Shown here one piece after another: positions 61,644-64,000 of a stretch of 64,000 nucleotides of DNA; position 1 is the first letter of the stretch, and each line of letters starts with the position of its first letter. The DNA is from Fibrobacter succinogenes (GTDB taxonomy: Bacteria > Fibrobacterota > Fibrobacteria > Fibrobacterales > Fibrobacteraceae). The notes under the pieces were generated by a model, which ran no database searches, had not been told where the DNA came from, and saw nothing but the letters and a program-made list of their open reading frames with translations. The stretch spans positions 1 through 64,000 of the forward strand of contig CADCDO010000008.1 of NCBI GenBank assembly GCA_902800345.1, in the 5' to 3' direction. Made by a program: the position numbers and the translations under genes.

Positions 61644-62966
61644 CTATTCAGCCATGTTTTCCGTGTTGTCCAAGTTTTTTATCGTGGCAATTCCGTACAA
61701 CGGCACATTCAGCATCTTTTCGTTGTCACGGAACGGCAGCATCGACGTTTTTATGGCAAAATCAGGCTTGAATTCGTTACAGAACAACGTAAAACTGCGC
61801 GAACGCAAGTTTTCGCCGGACTTGACCTCGATGGGAATAATCAAGCCATCCTTTTGGAATATGAAATCCACTTCAGAAGTGCTGCGTTCGTTTGTCCAGT
61901 ATCCGAGATAATCGGGATCCAGGGTAGAGAGTTCCTGCATCACGAATTGTTCGGCCATGGCGCCTTTGAACTCTGTAAAAATACGGTTCCCGTCAATTAA
62001 CGTCTTAGCATCTAACCCAACGGAAGCACCAAGCAAGCCTACGTCCAACATAAAAAGCTTGAACACGTGAGCGTCCTGGTAAGCCTTCAGCGGCATACGC
62101 GGTTCCTTGACGCGGTGGGATTCCAAAACCAGCCCGCAATCGCGGAGCCATTCTATGGCGATTTCAAAATCCTTGGCACGCGCGCCCTCGCGGATAATCC
62201 CGTATACGAATTTCTTGTTTTCCTTGCTGAGCTGGGCGGGGAGGCTGTCCCACACCATGTTCAGGCGCGGAATTTGCTCGCCAGACGCATGCTTCGAAAA
62301 ATCCGCCGCATACGAGCGGAGTATTTCGCGCTGGATTTCGCGGGCTTCGAAGTAGTCGCCGGTATCAATCCATTTCTGCACCACTTCGGGCATTCCACCC
62401 ACAAATAAGTAACTCCTCAACAAACCGAGTAGTTCGTCATGAAAAGGTTCCAGTGCGCTCCATTGCCCGTTACGGATAGCGTCGCAAAGCATTTCTTTTT
62501 TTGCGGCGTACAGGAATTCAAAAAACGAGAGCGGAACAAGGTCTAAGAAAGATACCTTGCCCACCGGAAACGAAAGGCCGGAGTGCAGCGCAATGCCAAG
62601 CAGCGAGCCAGCTGCGACTACAGCATATTGGGGAGCGTCTTCGCAAAAATACTTGAGCGAGGTCAGGCCGCCCTCTGCCGCCTGGATTTCATCGAAGATA
62701 ATCAGGGTGTTTTCGGGGTCGATCTTTTTCCCGTAATTGAGCTCAATCGTGGAAACAATCCTCTTGATGTCAAAATTTTCAGAGAACAGGTCACGGAGGC
62801 GGCGCTCGTTTTCAAAATTGATATAAACGGTCTCGGCAAAGGAGGTCTTGCCGAACTCCTTCAAAAGCCAGGTCTTTCCAGTCTGTCGAGCTCCACGGAC
62901 TATCAGCGGCTTGCGGTCCTTACGCACTTTCCACTGGGCCAGCTGTTGCATCGCAAATCGTTCCAT
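61644..62966 (-). CDS. AAA ATPase with DUF4143 domain
   Basis: 440 residues from the ATG at 62966. P-loop GARQTGKTWLL near residue 27, Walker B LIIFDEIQ, then the winged DUF4143 C-terminal part (EFKGAMAEQFVMQEL, GYWTNERSTSEVDFIF, EVKSGENLRSRSF). The last segment has a PD-(D/E)xK-like Asp...Glu-x-Lys signature. Common multicopy family of unclear role. A perfect dyad lies upstream at 63028-63070. Confidence 0.85.
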   Translation of the reverse strand: MERFAMQQLAQWKVRKDRKPLIVRGARQTGKTWLLKEFGKTSFAETVYINFENERRLRDLFSENFDIKRIVSTIELNYGKKIDPENTLIIFDEIQAAEGGLTSLKYFCEDAPQYAVVAAGSLLGIALHSGLSFPVGKVSFLDLVPLSFFEFLYAAKKEMLCDAIRNGQWSALEPFHDELLGLLRSYLFVGGMPEVVQKWIDTGDYFEAREIQREILRSYAADFSKHASGEQIPRLNMVWDSLPAQLSKENKKFVYGIIREGARAKDFEIAIEWLRDCGLVLESHRVKEPRMPLKAYQDAHVFKLFMLDVGLLGASVGLDAKTLIDGNRIFTEFKGAMAEQFVMQELSTLDPDYLGYWTNERSTSEVDFIFQKDGLIIPIEVKSGENLRSRSFTLFCNEFKPDFAIKTSMLPFRDNEKMLNVPLYGIATIKNLDNTENMAE

Positions 62967-63027
62967 AATGCCTCTTTTTCGCCTTTTTGCAATAAATATA
63001 TACAAAAATGATGAATAAAAACAAGAA

Positions 63028-63070
63028 TATCTTGATAAAAGTGTCGCAAAAATACATTTTTATCAAGATA
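63028..63070. promoter_or_regulatory. 13-bp perfect dyad upstream of the DUF4143 ATPase
   Basis: TATCTTGATAAAA (63028-63040) and TTTTATCAAGATA (63058-63070), 17 bases apart, about 62 bases before the ATPase start. Candidate operator, or an RNA hairpin in the leader. Confidence 0.45.
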
Positions 63071-63227
63071 CTTAGTTTTTAGAAGAAGAATTGGCGATTT
63101 TAAGGAAATTTCTGGGATTTTTACCCCTGTAGGCAACTATGCCCCCAATGGGCAATAGCCTTTGAAAACAACGAGCTAACGCATATGTTCTATGTTGCCA
63201 AAACCAAGATTCAATGGATACGATGAC

Positions 63228-63629
63228 TTAGGAACAGAACTCGTTCTTTTCTGAATAATACTTATTCACAAATTTCTCCAACAATTTAAGCTCTTGGTCG
63301 GACAACTTTTTCCCCGATATTTCCCCCTTTTTTAGCAAAGCCTTATGAACCGCACGGCCAACTGCATAACCAATTTTTAAAGAATCACTCGGCAATATTT
63401 TAGACCGACTTAAATTGGGAACGCAATTGTCCAATACGTTTACTTTCAAGTCTTTTAACAAAAGGTTCGAAAAGCAAAATGGAATGAAAAGAGATGCTTC
63501 TTCTATTTTTACATTTTTTACAAACAAATCCATCGGGTTTATAATGTAGTGGTATCTGCGATTACTTTCAAATTTCACTTGCTCACAAAAAAATGAATAA
63601 AAGCCGTCATTTGCAATGATTTTTTGCAC
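63228..63629 (-). CDS. Unknown protein, 133 residues
   Basis: Not recognised. AT-rich gene, no signal peptide. KALLKKGEISGKKLSDQELKLLEKFVNKYYSEKN suggests a helical, basic C-terminus. The start overlaps the end of the upstream gene by 23 bases. The pair may be a recent acquisition given its base composition. Confidence 0.55.
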   Translation of the reverse strand: MQKIIANDGFYSFFCEQVKFESNRRYHYIINPMDLFVKNVKIEEASLFIPFCFSNLLLKDLKVNVLDNCVPNLSRSKILPSDSLKIGYAVGRAVHKALLKKGEISGKKLSDQELKLLEKFVNKYYSEKNEFCS

Positions 63630-64000
63630 TTTTTTCCAACAAGAAATCTTTCACAATTGCACATTCAATAAAATCATTTTTTACAAGCGCATAATTTTCG
63701 TCACAAAGGAAATCATCACAAGAATATACTAATCCATAAGCAGCTTTAACATCACATTTTAGAAGAATTCCGTTCAAATATTCTCCATAATCTTCATCAA
63801 ATTCTATAGATTGTACAACTTCATCACCATGTTCTCCATCATTAAATATAACGGAAATTTTGGGGTTGACAAAGGTATTTTCTAGATACCATTTTATTTT
63901 TTCCTTTTCTCCAAAAACAGCCAACACATCACCCAAACTCATTTCAACGATTGTACCGTGCCTCGAAACTTCTTGTCTACTTTCAGAAAACACTACATAT
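63607..64000 (-). CDS. Unknown protein, 5' partial at the window edge
   Basis: At least 128 residues; the frame stays open to the window end (YVVFSESRQ before the first in-window GTG at 63993), so the true start is probably outside. Acidic, beta-rich sequence (IKWYLENTFVNPKISVIFNDGEHGDE), no membrane segment. It overlaps the next gene. Its size and acidity would suit an immunity or effector partner, but no domain supports that. Confidence 0.5.
   Translation of the reverse strand, partial: YVVFSESRQEVSRHGTIVEMSLGDVLAVFGEKEKIKWYLENTFVNPKISVIFNDGEHGDEVVQSIEFDEDYGEYLNGILLKCDVKAAYGLVYSCDDFLCDENYALVKNDFIECAIVKDFLLEKSAKNHCK

Overview
This window looks like a Fibrobacter chromosome (phylum Fibrobacterota, Fibrobacter succinogenes or a close relative). 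The evidence is a FISUMP-type lipoprotein (60970-61614), two very large fibro-slime proteins (45074-53024), many small signal-peptide beta-barrels and lipoproteins, and a housekeeping set typical of a Gram-negative anaerobe. No tRNA, rRNA, CRISPR array, phage module or complete insertion sequence was recognised. Core genes are of moderate GC. The stretches around 17.4-20 kb, 22.9-23.8 kb and 63-64 kb are clearly AT-richer and look accessory.

Layout. 1-5780: proteostasis block tig-clpP-clpX-lon. 5.8-9.9 kb: a small membrane protein, a structured intergenic region, an Rpn-type nuclease, yggS, and a metallo-beta-lactamase-fold protein bracketed by inverted repeats. 9.9-17.2 kb: rsmA, a TPR protein, a phosphohexomutase, a PorV-like barrel, a sigma-54 activator and lysC. 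17.4-20 kb: membrane genes built from internally duplicated units, plus a decayed fragment of one. 20-22.7 kb: minus-strand operon cytX-pdxY-radical SAM. 23.3-29.4 kb: barrel, vWA protein, lipoprotein, SGNH hydrolase, and an ImmA-like regulator lacking its catalytic Glu. 29.4-34.2 kb: barrel, murJ, lipoprotein, ABC-class ATPase. 34.3-40.7 kb: envelope block of PEGA protein, LpoB-like lipoprotein, COG3014 lipoprotein and barrel, followed by a PhoB/PhoR-type two-component pair. 40.9-44.8 kb: phosphofructokinase, a 47-residue ORF, TPR protein and pta. 45-53 kb: two fibro-slime paralogues. 53-58.7 kb: rng, paired membrane paralogues, HAD phosphatase, M23 protein and a coiled-coil protein. 58.8-64 kb: a 50-residue membrane protein coupled to dnaN, ttcA, FISUMP, a DUF4143 ATPase, and two overlapping unknown genes, the last cut by the window edge.

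The least explained signal lies between genes. (1) A hairpin family with a conserved tandem G-A core occurs four times (17240, 22765, 28174, 54969), and its stems vary by compensating base changes. (2) A second element of about 160 nt occurs twice (15618-15778 and 28073-28297), also with compensating changes. One copy lies in the lysC leader. The other supplies the last codons of the SGNH gene and carries a copy of hairpin family 1 inside it. (3) Degenerate 7-bp tandem arrays sit about 15-25 bp before several start codons. (4) A REP-like repeat (GTCATTCTGA...GAATCCAG) recurs, often beside family 1. Together these look like a lineage-specific intergenic repeat or structured RNA system. All functional statements are inferred from sequence reading alone; no database search was run.
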